64,000 bases of DNA, from NCBI GenBank assembly GCA_947630595.1, contig CANRIG010000001.1, forward strand, positions 1-64,000, written 5' to 3'. Position numbers and translations under genes: made by a program. The stretch's first letter is position 1, and each line of letters starts with the position of its first letter. Positions 34,167 through 43,556 of the stretch are shown here, in pieces. The notes under the pieces are model-generated. The model saw nothing but the letters and a program-made list of their open reading frames with translations. It had not been told where the DNA came from and ran no database searches. This stretch comes from an uncultured Lachnospiraceae bacterium. Its GTDB lineage: Bacteria; Bacillota; Clostridia; Lachnospirales; Lachnospiraceae.

Positions 34167-35306
34167 TCAGTTCAGAGCTACCGACGCGATCAGAGCGTCG
34201 TAATCTTCCTGGCTGATCGGGTTGTCGCCGAGCGTCGTGGAAACCACGATCTCGCCGCTCTCGATCTTGGACTGAATGTCAGCCACCGCCGTGCGGATAT
34301 CCTCCGGAACGACCTCCTCATAGTGCGCATCCTCTACCAGGCCTACGCCGCCTTCCGCAAAGCCCATGTACTCCAGATCGCCGTACGGAAGCTCGCCCAT
34401 GATGTCTCTCTTGATCGAGCTGATCAGCGCGTTGCCCACGTTCTTCAGCGCGGAGGTCGGGATATACTCCGCCCAGTCCGGAAGCAGGGCCGCCTGGTCG
34501 GAGTCCACGCCAAATGCATATTTATTCGAGTCCGCCGCAGCCTCGATCTGGCCCAGGCCAGCGCTGCCCGCTACGTTGAAGCCGACGTCCGCGCCGTTCT
34601 GGTACTGCGTCAGCGCCATGTCCTTGCCCTTCGCGGAATCAATGTAGTCGCCCACGTACGCGATCGCGACTTCGATGTCCGGCTCAACAGACTGAGCGCC
34701 CTCAATGTAGCCCACCAGGAAGTCGTTGATGACGGAGCCGTCCATGCCGCCGAGGAAGCCGATGATCTTGTTGTCCGGATCGACCTTGTCCAGATCCGCG
34801 TCCGTCGTCATCATGGCCGCCGCAGCGCCCACCAGGTAGGACACCTCGTTCTGCTTAAACATTACATTGTATACATTTTCATTCGGGCACGCCTCAAAGT
34901 CAAACGCCTCGTCGAAGAAAATGAACTTCTGATCCGGATAATCGTTTGCCGCGTTGGTCAGGGCATCCAGCACCTGGAACGCACCGCAGATGATCACATC
35001 GTAGGATCCGTCGTCGCAGTAATCGTACATGATGTTCTCATAATTCGCCATGTCGGAAGCCGTGCCGCCCATCTCGTTTACCTCAAACGTAAAGACGTCC
35101 TCGCCCAGCTCCTCCTGCAGAGCGGTCAGGCCCGCGTTCGCGGAATCAAAGAACGACTTGTCGCCCAGCGTGCCGTTTACCAGCAGCACCGCCTTGTACT
35201 CCGTTCCCTCCGGAACAGTGAACGCTTCCTCTTCCGCAGCGGAAACAAACCCGGTCATGGAAACCGTCAGCATTGCAGCCAGGGCAAATACCATTGCTTT
35301 TTTCAT
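34167..35306 (-). CDS. BMP-family substrate-binding protein of a nucleoside transporter
   Basis: A 379-residue exported protein. The signal peptide (about 1-22) ends VSAAEEE and has no lipobox Cys. That is unusual, because Gram-positive BMP-type receptors are normally lipoproteins. The mature part shows the family features LLVNGTLGDKSFFDSANAGL, DYPDQKFIFFDEAFDF, FLGGMDGSVINDFLVGYIEG and YAFGVDSDQ. Related proteins bind purine or other nucleosides. ATG at 35306 follows GGAGGAG. It is the first gene of the uptake operon. Confidence 0.9.
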   Translation of the reverse strand: MKKAMVFALAAMLTVSMTGFVSAAEEEAFTVPEGTEYKAVLLVNGTLGDKSFFDSANAGLTALQEELGEDVFTFEVNEMGGTASDMANYENIMYDYCDDGSYDVIICGAFQVLDALTNAANDYPDQKFIFFDEAFDFEACPNENVYNVMFKQNEVSYLVGAAAAMMTTDADLDKVDPDNKIIGFLGGMDGSVINDFLVGYIEGAQSVEPDIEVAIAYVGDYIDSAKGKDMALTQYQNGADVGFNVAGSAGLGQIEAAADSNKYAFGVDSDQAALLPDWAEYIPTSALKNVGNALISSIKRDIMGELPYGDLEYMGFAEGGVGLVEDAHYEEVVPEDIRTAVADIQSKIESGEIVVSTTLGDNPISQEDYDALIASVALN

Positions 35307-35341
35307 GTGATAACTCCTCCTATTGGTTAGAATATAATTTC

Positions 35342-35394
35342 GGCAATTCAATTGCCATTTGTTATCAATATACCACACTTACCGATAAAATCAA
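35342..35394 (-). promoter_or_regulatory. Promoter and palindromic operator of the nucleoside-uptake operon
   Basis: TTGATT (35394-35389) and TATATT (35372-35367) on the minus strand are 16 bases apart. A perfect 15-base palindrome, GGCAATTGAATTGCC (35342-35356), lies just past the expected start of transcription, where a repressor would block elongation or initiation. The regulator is not encoded nearby. Confidence 0.65.
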
Positions 35395-35422
35395 CAACAA
35401 ATTGACGGCAGTTGCGCCGCGG

Positions 35423-35908
35423 TTACGCCTGGTTGATGTAGTTGATCAGGCCCTCCGCCTTAATAATTTTCTGCATAAATTCCGGGAACGCCTGTCCCTT
35501 GAACTCCGTGCCCTTTGTGCGGTTGTAGATCATGCCGCTGTCAAAATCGATTTCCACCTCGTCGCCGGCGTCGATCCCTTTCGACGCCTCCGGGCACTCG
35601 ATGATCGGCAGGCCGATGTTGATGGCGTTGCGGTAAAAAATGCGCGCAAAGGTCTCCGCGATCACGCAGCTCACGCCCGCCGCCTTGATAGCGATCGGCG
35701 CATGCTCCCGCGAGGAGCCGCAGCCGAAATTCTTCTGCGCCACAATGATGTCGCCTTTCTGCACCCTGTGAATAAATTCCCGGTCGATATCCTCCATGCA
35801 GTGCGTCGCCAGCTCCGCCGGATCAGAGGAATTCAGATAGCGCGCCGGGATGATGACATCGGTGTCCACATTGTCTCCGTATTTAAAAACTCTGCCTGAT
35901 GCTTTCAT
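35423..35908 (-). CDS. leuD: 3-isopropylmalate dehydratase small subunit
   Basis: A 161-residue swivelling domain of isopropylmalate isomerase. Landmarks are [13 protein letters not shown] near the N-terminus, [15 protein letters not shown] and [18 protein letters not shown]. This is the short, archaeal/clostridial (HacB-like) form. ATG at 35908 follows GGAGG; upstream in-frame codons are not supported. It pairs with leuC 130 bases upstream. Confidence 0.94.
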   Translation of the reverse strand: MKASGRVFKYGDNVDTDVIIPARYLNSSDPAELATHCMEDIDREFIHRVQKGDIIVAQKNFGCGSSREHAPIAIKAAGVSCVIAETFARIFYRNAINIGLPIIECPEASKGIDAGDEVEIDFDSGMIYNRTKGTEFKGQAFPEFMQKIIKAEGLINYINQA

Positions 35909-36037
35909 GATGCATGCCTCCGTTTCTTTGCTGTTCATACCGGCTTTTTTCTCCGGCATCCGGCGATGCCGGAACCCATAAGCGCCGGTTGAATGGTCTG
36001 AATTGTTTTTACATGGAATCCTGTATGCGGTCCTGCC

Positions 36038-37303
36038 TCACTGTAAGGCGTCCGGGGAGGAAATCGTCCCCGTGACCGCGCTGGCCGCCGCCACCGCCGG
36101 GCTCGCCAGATATACCTCGGAGCCGACATGCCCCATGCGGCCGACGAAGTTGCGGTTCGTCGTGGAGACGCAGCGCTCTCCCTCCGCGAGGATTCCCATG
36201 TATCCGCCGAGGCACGGCCCGCAGGTCGGCGTGCTGACCACGGCGCCCGCCTCGATAAACGTCTTCAGCAGGCCTTCCTCCATCGCCTGCAGGTAAATGG
36301 ACTGCGTCGCCGGAATCACGATGCAGCGAAGTCCCTTTTTCACCTTACGGCCCTTGAGGATTTCCGCCGCGGTGCGCAGATCGTCCATGCGGCCGTTCGT
36401 GCAGGAGCCGATCACCACCTGGTCAATCGCGATCTCCTCCGTGATCTCGTCCACCGTCTTCGTGTTCTCCGGCAGGTGCGGGAACGCCACCGTTGGTTTC
36501 AGCGCGCTCAGGTCAATCGTGTATTCCGCGTCGTAAACCGCGTCCGCATCCGCCTCGTAAATCTTATATGCACGGCTGGAATGTTCTTTCATGTAGGCAA
36601 TCGCCAGATCGTCCACCGGGAAAATGCCGTTCTTGCCGCCGGCCTCGATCGCCATGTTGGCAATCGTAAACCGGTCGTCCATCGTCAGGTGCGCGATGCC
36701 CTCCCCGACAAACTCCATGGATTTGTAAAGCGCCCCGTCCACGCCGATCATGCCGATGATATGCAGGATCACGTCTTTGCCGCTCACCCACTTCGACGGC
36801 TTGCCGATCAGGTTGAAGCGGATCGCGGACGGCACCTTGAACCACGCCTTGCCGGTCGCCATGCCGGCCGCCATGTCCGTGCTGCCCACGCCCGTGGAAA
36901 ACGCGCCCAGCGCCCCGTAGGTGCAGGTGTGCGAGTCCGCGCCGATGATCACGTCGCCGGCCACCGTCAAGCCCTGCTCCGGCAACAGCGCATGCTCGAT
37001 GCCCATCTGTCCTACGTCAAAATAATTTGTGATATCATGTTTGCAGGCGAACTCCCGCACGCACTTGCAGTGCTCCGCGGACTTGATGTCCTTGTTGGGG
37101 ATGAAGTGGTCCATCACCAGCGCAATCTTGTCCTTATCGAACACGCCCTCTCTGGTGAATTTGTCCATCTCATGGATCGCCACCGGGGAAGTGATGTCGT
37201 TCCCCAGCACCAGGTCGAGATCCGCCTCGATCAGCTGTCCGGCCTCCACACCCGGGAGGTGCGCCGCCGCCGCCAGAATTTTCTGTGTCATTGTCATGCC
37301 CAT
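36038..37303 (-). CDS. leuC: 3-isopropylmalate dehydratase large subunit
   Basis: A 421-residue aconitase-family iron-sulfur enzyme interconverting 2- and 3-isopropylmalate. The 4Fe-4S cysteines are the one in [10 protein letters not shown] and the pair in [32 protein letters not shown] is also typical. The length fits the HacA-type clostridial LeuC. The 130-base gap to leuD holds a hairpin (CCGGCATC/GGATGCCGG) without a T run. Confidence 0.95.
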   Translation of the reverse strand: MGMTMTQKILAAAAHLPGVEAGQLIEADLDLVLGNDITSPVAIHEMDKFTREGVFDKDKIALVMDHFIPNKDIKSAEHCKCVREFACKHDITNYFDVGQMGIEHALLPEQGLTVAGDVIIGADSHTCTYGALGAFSTGVGSTDMAAGMATGKAWFKVPSAIRFNLIGKPSKWVSGKDVILHIIGMIGVDGALYKSMEFVGEGIAHLTMDDRFTIANMAIEAGGKNGIFPVDDLAIAYMKEHSSRAYKIYEADADAVYDAEYTIDLSALKPTVAFPHLPENTKTVDEITEEIAIDQVVIGSCTNGRMDDLRTAAEILKGRKVKKGLRCIVIPATQSIYLQAMEEGLLKTFIEAGAVVSTPTCGPCLGGYMGILAEGERCVSTTNRNFVGRMGHVGSEVYLASPAVAAASAVTGTISSPDALQ

Positions 37304-37339
37304 ATTTTTCCCGCCTCTCTTTCTTTGTCCCGCATTACA

Positions 37340-37373
37340 GACAAAGCAGGACCGCCACAGCAGCCCTGCTTTT
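37340..37373. other. Hairpin between ilvC and leuC
   Basis: AAAGCAGG and CCTGCTTT flank a 15-base GC-rich loop in the 150-base ilvC-leuC gap. It could be a weak terminator or stabilising element for the ilvC transcript. The T run is better on the plus strand than in the operon direction. Confidence 0.45.
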
Positions 37374-37454
37374 TGCCCCTATCCTGCTCCGCTTTCCTGT
37401 CGCAAAGCCAATCTCTGTCCGTTTTGCCTTACCTATCAGTTGTCGATCAGACCG

Positions 37455-38504
<1,050 letters not shown>

Positions 38505-38555
38505 TTATGAATAAAGGTGCTGCCCTCTATCAATCCTTACAGAAAATATCAGTCC

Positions 38556-39053
38556 TTACAGATAACGGATATCGTCCGAACCGCGGGAAAGTCCCGTAAT
38601 GCCGGTGCGCGCCAGCTCCAGGATCTCGTGTCCCTGCAGAAGCTGCAGAAACGCGTCCAGCTTCGACTGCTGCCCGGTCAGCTCCACGATCATGGAGTCC
38701 ATGCCCACGTCTATGATATTGCCGCGGAACACATTGACGATGGAGATGACCTCCTGACGCTCCTCCGCGTCCACGCGGACTTTCACCAGCACCAGCTCGC
38801 GGCTTACGCTCGTCCCGCTCTCCAGAATCTTGATATCGACCACATCGATCAGCTTCGCCAGCTGCTTGGAAATCTGGTCAAGTATCTGCTCGTCCCCGGA
38901 AACCACCACCGTCATGCGGGAGTACCTGGGGTCCGCCGTCTCGCCGACCGTGAGACTGTCAATATTGTAGCCGCGGCGGCTGAAAAGGCCGGCCACACGG
39001 CTGAGAACGCCGGAGGTATTGTCTACCAGCAGCGACAAAACTCTTTTTTTCAT
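38556..39053 (-). CDS. ilvN: Acetolactate synthase small (regulatory) subunit
   Basis: A 165-residue subunit with an N-terminal ACT domain (LSLLVDNTSGVLSRVAGLFSRRGYNIDSL) and the AHAS-C domain (ELVLVKVRVDAEERQEVISI). It gives valine feedback control to the catalytic subunit. No ilvB adjoins it, so the large subunit must be encoded elsewhere. It is the first gene of ilvN-ilvC-leuC-leuD. Confidence 0.94.
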   Translation of the reverse strand: MKKRVLSLLVDNTSGVLSRVAGLFSRRGYNIDSLTVGETADPRYSRMTVVVSGDEQILDQISKQLAKLIDVVDIKILESGTSVSRELVLVKVRVDAEERQEVISIVNVFRGNIIDVGMDSMIVELTGQQSKLDAFLQLLQGHEILELARTGITGLSRGSDDIRYL

Positions 39054-39088
39054 AATTCACCTGCTCCTGCCTGAAAACTTTTCAATAC

Positions 39089-39117
39089 ATTCTATCAACT
39101 ATTTTTTTCTTTGTCAA
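39089..39117 (-). promoter_or_regulatory. Promoter of the ilvN-ilvC-leuCD operon
   Basis: TTGACA (39117-39112) and TAGAAT (39094-39089) on the minus strand are 17 bases apart. The -35 overlaps the stop codon of the upstream amidase gene. The leader is only about 30 bases, too short for a T-box or leucine attenuator. Confidence 0.8.
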
Positions 39118-41171
39118 TCATAATGGCTGTTAATCGCATCCGCCACCGCCTTGGCCATTTTCTCCTTATGATTGAGGTAAACCTGAATGTCGTCCTTGTC
39201 GTCGATGAACGCGGTCTCCAGCAGCCCGTAAGAGACCTTGGCCTCCTGACAGGTGCGCGCGTTGAACAGGCCCGACGAGGTAAAGATGCCGGTACCCCTG
39301 CCCCAGATCGGGAAATCCGCCGCCTGCGAAACCGCCGCCACAATCTCCCGGTCAATCGAGGTGTTCTTTTTCGACGAATTCACGTACATGCCAACGCCCT
39401 TGAAGCTGCCGTCGCCTTTCGTGTCCTTCCCGGACTCCACCGTCGCGTTAAAGTGAATCTCCAGAATATAATTGTAATCCGTCAGCGTCGGCCTGGGGCC
39501 TGATTTCTTGCCGGAGAGCACCTGATAGCAGTCGTAATTCTGGTCGTACATGGTCACGTCCACGACCTTCGACGTGCGCAGCCGCTCATAGATCAGCGAG
39601 GTAAACTGGCGCGTAAGCTCGTACTCGTAATACGTCTTGCTGCCGTAGACGCCCATCGCGCCGACGTCGCCCTGCCCGTGTCCCGCAATCAGCAGCACCT
39701 TTTTCTTTTTAGCCGGCGTCGTCTCCTCCTGCTCCGGATCTTTCTCCGGCTCCGGATTTTCCTCCGCCTTTCCGGTCGCCGCGCCGTCCGCGCCGAGCAT
39801 GATGCCGTCCACCACTGCATTGGTCACCATCTCGCCGTCGTCGTCAAAATAATAATCCTTTCCCTTGACGGTCAGCCAGCCGCTGTAGCGCACGCCGCTT
39901 TTCAGGTAATACGTCGCCCCGTCCAGCGTCAGCCAGCCCTTCTGGCGCACGCCGTCCTCGTCAAAGTAGTAATACTTTCCGCCGATCTGCTGCCAGCCTC
40001 CGGTCAGCTTTTTGCCGGACTTGTAATAATAGCGCTTACCGTCCAGCTTGACCCAGCCCTTCATCTGTTCGCCCTTGACGCCGGAAGCGTCCACCTTATA
40101 CCCGTCCGGGGTAACGGTGCTCGTCAGCATGCGGCCTTCCTCGTCCACATAGTACTTCTTGCTGATCCAGCGGTTGGTACAGAGCACGCCGCTGGCCTTG
40201 AAATAATATTTATAGCCGCTGATCTTTTTCCAGCCGGTCACCGCGGAGCCCCGCGTCCCCAGCTTGGAGCTGTTGCTGAAATAGTATTTTTTATTTTTAT
40301 ACTGGCCCCAGCCGATGGTCGCGCTGCCGTCCTCGCTCATCAGATAGGTCTTCCCGTCGATTTTATGCAGGCCCGGCCCCGCCATCGCGCCCAGCGTCCC
40401 GAGTGAACCGCTCTGGGCAAAATAGTAAACCTTGCCTGAAATCTTCTTCCAGCCGGTCTGCAGGACTCCGTCCGATGAAAAATAATATGTATCATTTCCG
40501 ATTTTTACAAGCCCGGTCGCCACACTGCCGCGCGGCGCTTCCCCCTCGGCGCTTTTGCGGAAATAATAGACCTGCTTGCTGCTTTTACTGCTGCCCTTAC
40601 TGCTGACCCTATGCCAGCCCCTGCACATCTTTCCCTTGGAATTATAGAAAAAACGGTAGGAACCGATCTGGTGCCATCCCGGATCGGATGTGGCCGGCGC
40701 TGTGACCGTCTGCCCCTGACCGGACTCGCTTTTTTCCGCAGTCTGGGACGCTTCGCTCCCCTGCGCGGTGCTTTCCTGCCCATCCTGGGTGCCGTCCTGC
40801 TTGTCCTGTGTGCTGTCCTGCTTGTCCTGCGCGTCGTCCTGTTTATCCTGCGTATCGGCGGACGGCTTCGTTTCACTTTCCGGCTGTTCCTGTAAACCAG
40901 ACGTCTGCTGGTCCGATTCATTTGCCTGCCATCTCTGCGAATCGATAATCTGTTCCGTCACGCTGCTTGGCTGCGTCCGGGAACCGACAATCTGTTCCGT
41001 CACGCTGCTTGGCTGCGTCCGGGAACCGGCGATCTGGTTCCTGTTCGTTTCCTTACCCTGAGAAACCTCTGTATTGCCGGATACAGTTCCTGCCGCCGAT
41101 GCGGATAATACGCCGCACATGCTCAGTGTCAGCACAGCCGTCAGCAGCAAAATCCCCGTTAATCGTTTCAT
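39114..41171 (-). CDS. Secreted N-acetylmuramoyl-L-alanine amidase with cell-wall-binding repeats
   Basis: About 685 residues. A signal peptide (ending SASAAG) is followed by a low-complexity region with a perfect-looking 14-residue tandem copy (GSRTQPSSVTEQIV) and DKQD repeats. Then come about 14 glucan/choline-binding-like repeats of the YYFDEDG type (about 155-470), a linker (EENPEPEKDPEQEE) and a C-terminal amidase_3 domain (about 490-685). Zinc ligands appear in LIAGHGQGD, in YYEYELTRQF and in YILEIHFNA; the catalytic Glu is in LLETAFID. It should cut peptidoglycan stem peptides. ATG at 41171 follows GGAG. Confidence 0.9.
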   Translation of the reverse strand: MKRLTGILLLTAVLTLSMCGVLSASAAGTVSGNTEVSQGKETNRNQIAGSRTQPSSVTEQIVGSRTQPSSVTEQIIDSQRWQANESDQQTSGLQEQPESETKPSADTQDKQDDAQDKQDSTQDKQDGTQDGQESTAQGSEASQTAEKSESGQGQTVTAPATSDPGWHQIGSYRFFYNSKGKMCRGWHRVSSKGSSKSSKQVYYFRKSAEGEAPRGSVATGLVKIGNDTYYFSSDGVLQTGWKKISGKVYYFAQSGSLGTLGAMAGPGLHKIDGKTYLMSEDGSATIGWGQYKNKKYYFSNSSKLGTRGSAVTGWKKISGYKYYFKASGVLCTNRWISKKYYVDEEGRMLTSTVTPDGYKVDASGVKGEQMKGWVKLDGKRYYYKSGKKLTGGWQQIGGKYYYFDEDGVRQKGWLTLDGATYYLKSGVRYSGWLTVKGKDYYFDDDGEMVTNAVVDGIMLGADGAATGKAEENPEPEKDPEQEETTPAKKKKVLLIAGHGQGDVGAMGVYGSKTYYEYELTRQFTSLIYERLRTSKVVDVTMYDQNYDCYQVLSGKKSGPRPTLTDYNYILEIHFNATVESGKDTKGDGSFKGVGMYVNSSKKNTSIDREIVAAVSQAADFPIWGRGTGIFTSSGLFNARTCQEAKVSYGLLETAFIDDKDDIQVYLNHKEKMAKAVADAINSHYD

Positions 41172-41272
41172 TGGAATCACTCCATTTCCCCTTATTCAGT
41201 ACCCTTCCATACTGTCTTATCGCTTCTATAATAAAAGTACAGTTCCGTACCATCTTATCACTTTTATGTAAA

Positions 41273-41683
41273 TCACACAAGTTTTTTATACTGGTGGTAG
41301 CAATATTCTATAATGCTTTTTCTTGTCACAATTCCAATGAATATGCCATTGTCGTCGATCACCGGCACAAAATTCTGATTCATGGAGGTCATGACCAGAT
41401 CCTCAATTTTGCAGTTGACGTTCACCGGCTGATTGTCACGCTTGCGCCGCAGTTTCCGAATCGGAATGTCCTCCGCCTGGCGCAGATCAATGTCGCCGCT
41501 CTTCTTAATCTCCCAAAGAATGTCCCCCTCCGTCAGAGTGCCCACATAATTCCCGTTCCGGTTGATAATCGGCACAGAGCTGAACCGATGGAACTCCATC
41601 TTCTCCATCGCCTGCCGCAGCGAGTAATCCTCGAACAGATAGGTCACCTCGCTTTTGGGCACAAGATAAAACAGAATATTCAT
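41273..41683 (-). CDS. CBS-domain pair protein
   Basis: A 136-residue soluble protein made of two CBS domains (about 10-65 and 75-132), with FSSVPIINRNGNYVGTLTEGD and FVPVIDDNGIFIGIVTRKS as the tell-tale strands. Such stand-alone pairs bind adenine nucleotides and act as sensors. No partner domain is fused. The start is ATG at 41683 after GGAGGAAAGTTGTA. Confidence 0.9.
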   Translation of the reverse strand: MNILFYLVPKSEVTYLFEDYSLRQAMEKMEFHRFSSVPIINRNGNYVGTLTEGDILWEIKKSGDIDLRQAEDIPIRKLRRKRDNQPVNVNCKIEDLVMTSMNQNFVPVIDDNGIFIGIVTRKSIIEYCYHQYKKLV

Positions 41684-41700
41684 TACAACTTTCCTCCCGC

Positions 41701-41828
41701 CGTCCTGAAACTGACTTGCCGGTACGAATCCCTTACAAACCGTCCCGAAACTGATTTACCGGTACGAACCCCTTACAAACCATCCTGAGATTTACCGGTA
41801 CAAACCCCTTACAAACCGTCCTGATTTT
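41701..41828. repeat. 40-bp minisatellite
   Basis: Three tandem units of 40, 40 and 36 bp plus a partial fourth lie upstream of the CBS gene. Each contains TTTACCGGTACGAACCCCTT and ACAAACCGTCCTGA. They are non-coding and probably part of the CBS gene's leader or promoter region. The next hundred bases are AT-rich with nothing clear. Confidence 0.85.
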
Positions 41829-41929
41829 AACATACTGCCCCGGCTTATTCAACCAAACCGGCCCAGTTTATATTTTTTTTAGGAATCGCAATTCGCCCAC
41901 ATTTCCGGCATTTTCCTATCTCATCCTGG

Positions 41930-41985
41930 ATATTTAAAAAAGCATCCCGCCCTTCGGACTTTTCCGGAACGGGAGATCAGCTTCG
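41930..41985 (-). terminator. Terminator of the small gene at 42.1-42.3 kb
   Basis: On the minus strand, an imperfect stem built on CTCCCGTTCCGGA and TCCGAAGGGCGGGA is followed by GCTTTTTT. The stretch between it and the small gene (41986-42122) has no other recognisable feature. Confidence 0.65.
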
Positions 41986-42122
41986 CTGTTCTGCAATGTA
42001 TATGACAATACAACAGTACCGTTTTTCCGTTATATAGCTGGCAATATCATTGTCGTTTCCGTCGTTCGCCGCTGTGCACAGTCATTTTACATATGCGGCT
42101 GTCTGCCTGCAAAAGCAAAGCC

Positions 42123-42314
42123 TTATGCCTGCAGCGCAATGTCCCTGTACTGCAGTATCTCAATCGAAACGTCTGTCTCGAATGCACTGCCGCTCCCCTG
42201 CATCCGCTTCACAAACTCCCGCATCTCATCCTCCGTTTCAAACCAGGCATGACAGAAATGCCGGATCCCGTCCTCCTTCACACACGTATACGTCAAAAGA
42301 AATAATTTATCCAT
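42123..42314 (-). CDS. Small hypothetical protein (63 aa)
   Basis: Unrecognised. The protein is mixed alpha/beta (LFLLTYTCVKEDG, then WFETEDEMREFVKRMQ, then VSIEILQYRDIAL), looking like a single small ferredoxin-like or ACT-like unit. It is accepted as real because AAGGAGG lies eight bases before the ATG and a terminator follows. No neighbour suggests a role. Confidence 0.7.
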   Translation of the reverse strand: MDKLFLLTYTCVKEDGIRHFCHAWFETEDEMREFVKRMQGSGSAFETDVSIEILQYRDIALQA

Positions 42315-42461
42315 AACAAGTCCTCCTTAGTATATAGTAAGCTGTCCTGTACTGCTGTACTGTCAGACATCCATGGAATTCCTTTTGATTTTACCGCGAT
42401 TTCGGGTTGCAGTCAAATCGGGTGACGGGAAATCGCCAGAGTCAACAGGTGACGGGAAAAT

Positions 42462-42504
42462 AAAAAAGCTGCCGTTTCCGCCGAAATACAGCGAAAAGGG
42501 CAGC
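42462..42504 (-). terminator. Terminator of the exopolysaccharide operon
   Basis: On the minus strand, GGCTGCCCTTTTCGC pairs with GCGGAAACGGCAGC and is followed by six T residues, 20 bases after rfbD. It marks the 3' end of the long polysaccharide transcription unit. Confidence 0.85.
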
Positions 42505-42523
42505 CTGTTCCTGCTGAATCCAA

Positions 42524-43465
42524 TCAAAATGTGATCTCCTGCAGATACCGGTGCAGCGCATCCTGCCATGACGGAAGCGGTTCAAATCCGTTTTCCGTCA
42601 GCTTCCGTTTGTCCATTCTGGAATTGAACGGGCGCTTTGCCTTGGAAATCCCGTACTCCTCCGTCGTCACCGGCAGCACTTTAAGCCGGTCCTCCGCATA
42701 TTCCTTATGTCCCAGCTCTGCCGCCTGCCGGAAAATTTCTTTCGTAAACTGATACCAGCTGATATAACCACCCTCGTTCGTCGCATGATAATACCCGTAT
42801 TTTTCCGTCCCGATCATGTCCACCAGCAGCCGCGCCAGATCATACGTATACGTCGGCGTCCCGATCTGGTCATTGACTACGCGGATTGTGTCATGCGTCT
42901 TGCCCAGATGCAGCATCGTCTTGATAAAATTCTTTCCGTTCACGCCAAACACCCAGGCAATGCGGACAATAAAATACCGCTCCAGATTGCCGGACACCGC
43001 CAGCTCTCCCTCGAGCTTCGTCTGCCCGTAGACATTCAGAGGCCTGTACTCTTTGCAGTCCGGCTGCCACGGCTCCTCGCCCTGCCCGTCAAACACATAG
43101 TCCGTCGACAGATAAACCATCTTGCAGCCCAGCTTTTTGCACATCAGCGCGATATGCTCCGTGCCTTTCGCATTCACGCGGCGCACCATCTCCACCTTGT
43201 CGTCGTCCTCCGCCATGTCCACCGCTGTCCAGGCCGCGCAGTGCACCACCACATCCGGAGCCGCATCGCCGATCACCCGCTCCACGGACGCCTGATCCGT
43301 GATGTCCATTGACACATACGGCATTGCCGTCACCGCCGTGCCGTCCGCTATGCCGCTGTATGCCGGGGCCAGATCCGAGCCAATCCCTTCATAGCCCCGC
43401 TTTGCCAGTTCATTCATCACGTCGTGGCCGAGCTGGCCAGCGACGCCGGTTACCAGTACTTTCAT
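42524..43465 (-). CDS. rfbD: dTDP-4-dehydrorhamnose reductase
   Basis: A 313-residue short-chain-dehydrogenase-type enzyme, the last step of dTDP-L-rhamnose synthesis. The nucleotide-binding motif is VTGVAGQLGHDVM and the active-site YxxxK is in RPLNVYGQTKLEGE. LSTDYVFDGQGEEPW is a family landmark. rmlA, rmlB and rmlC are not in the window. It is the last gene of the polysaccharide operon. Confidence 0.94.
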   Translation of the reverse strand: MKVLVTGVAGQLGHDVMNELAKRGYEGIGSDLAPAYSGIADGTAVTAMPYVSMDITDQASVERVIGDAAPDVVVHCAAWTAVDMAEDDDKVEMVRRVNAKGTEHIALMCKKLGCKMVYLSTDYVFDGQGEEPWQPDCKEYRPLNVYGQTKLEGELAVSGNLERYFIVRIAWVFGVNGKNFIKTMLHLGKTHDTIRVVNDQIGTPTYTYDLARLLVDMIGTEKYGYYHATNEGGYISWYQFTKEIFRQAAELGHKEYAEDRLKVLPVTTEEYGISKAKRPFNSRMDKRKLTENGFEPLPSWQDALHRYLQEITF

Positions 43466-43556
43466 ATCCTCTCTCCTTTTATATCCGTCTGCAATTCCGG
43501 TTTCATCCTTGCCTTTTCTGCTTTTCCCGCAATACTTAATCTATTTGCCGTCTTGC

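Noticed and set aside
32233-34203. A 656-codon plus-strand open frame
   Set aside because: Mirror of the ABC ATPase and permease genes; no domain and a biased His/Arg/Leu composition.
42363-42569. A 68-codon minus-strand frame
   Set aside because: It overlaps the end of rfbD and the operon terminator and lacks a ribosome binding site and motif.
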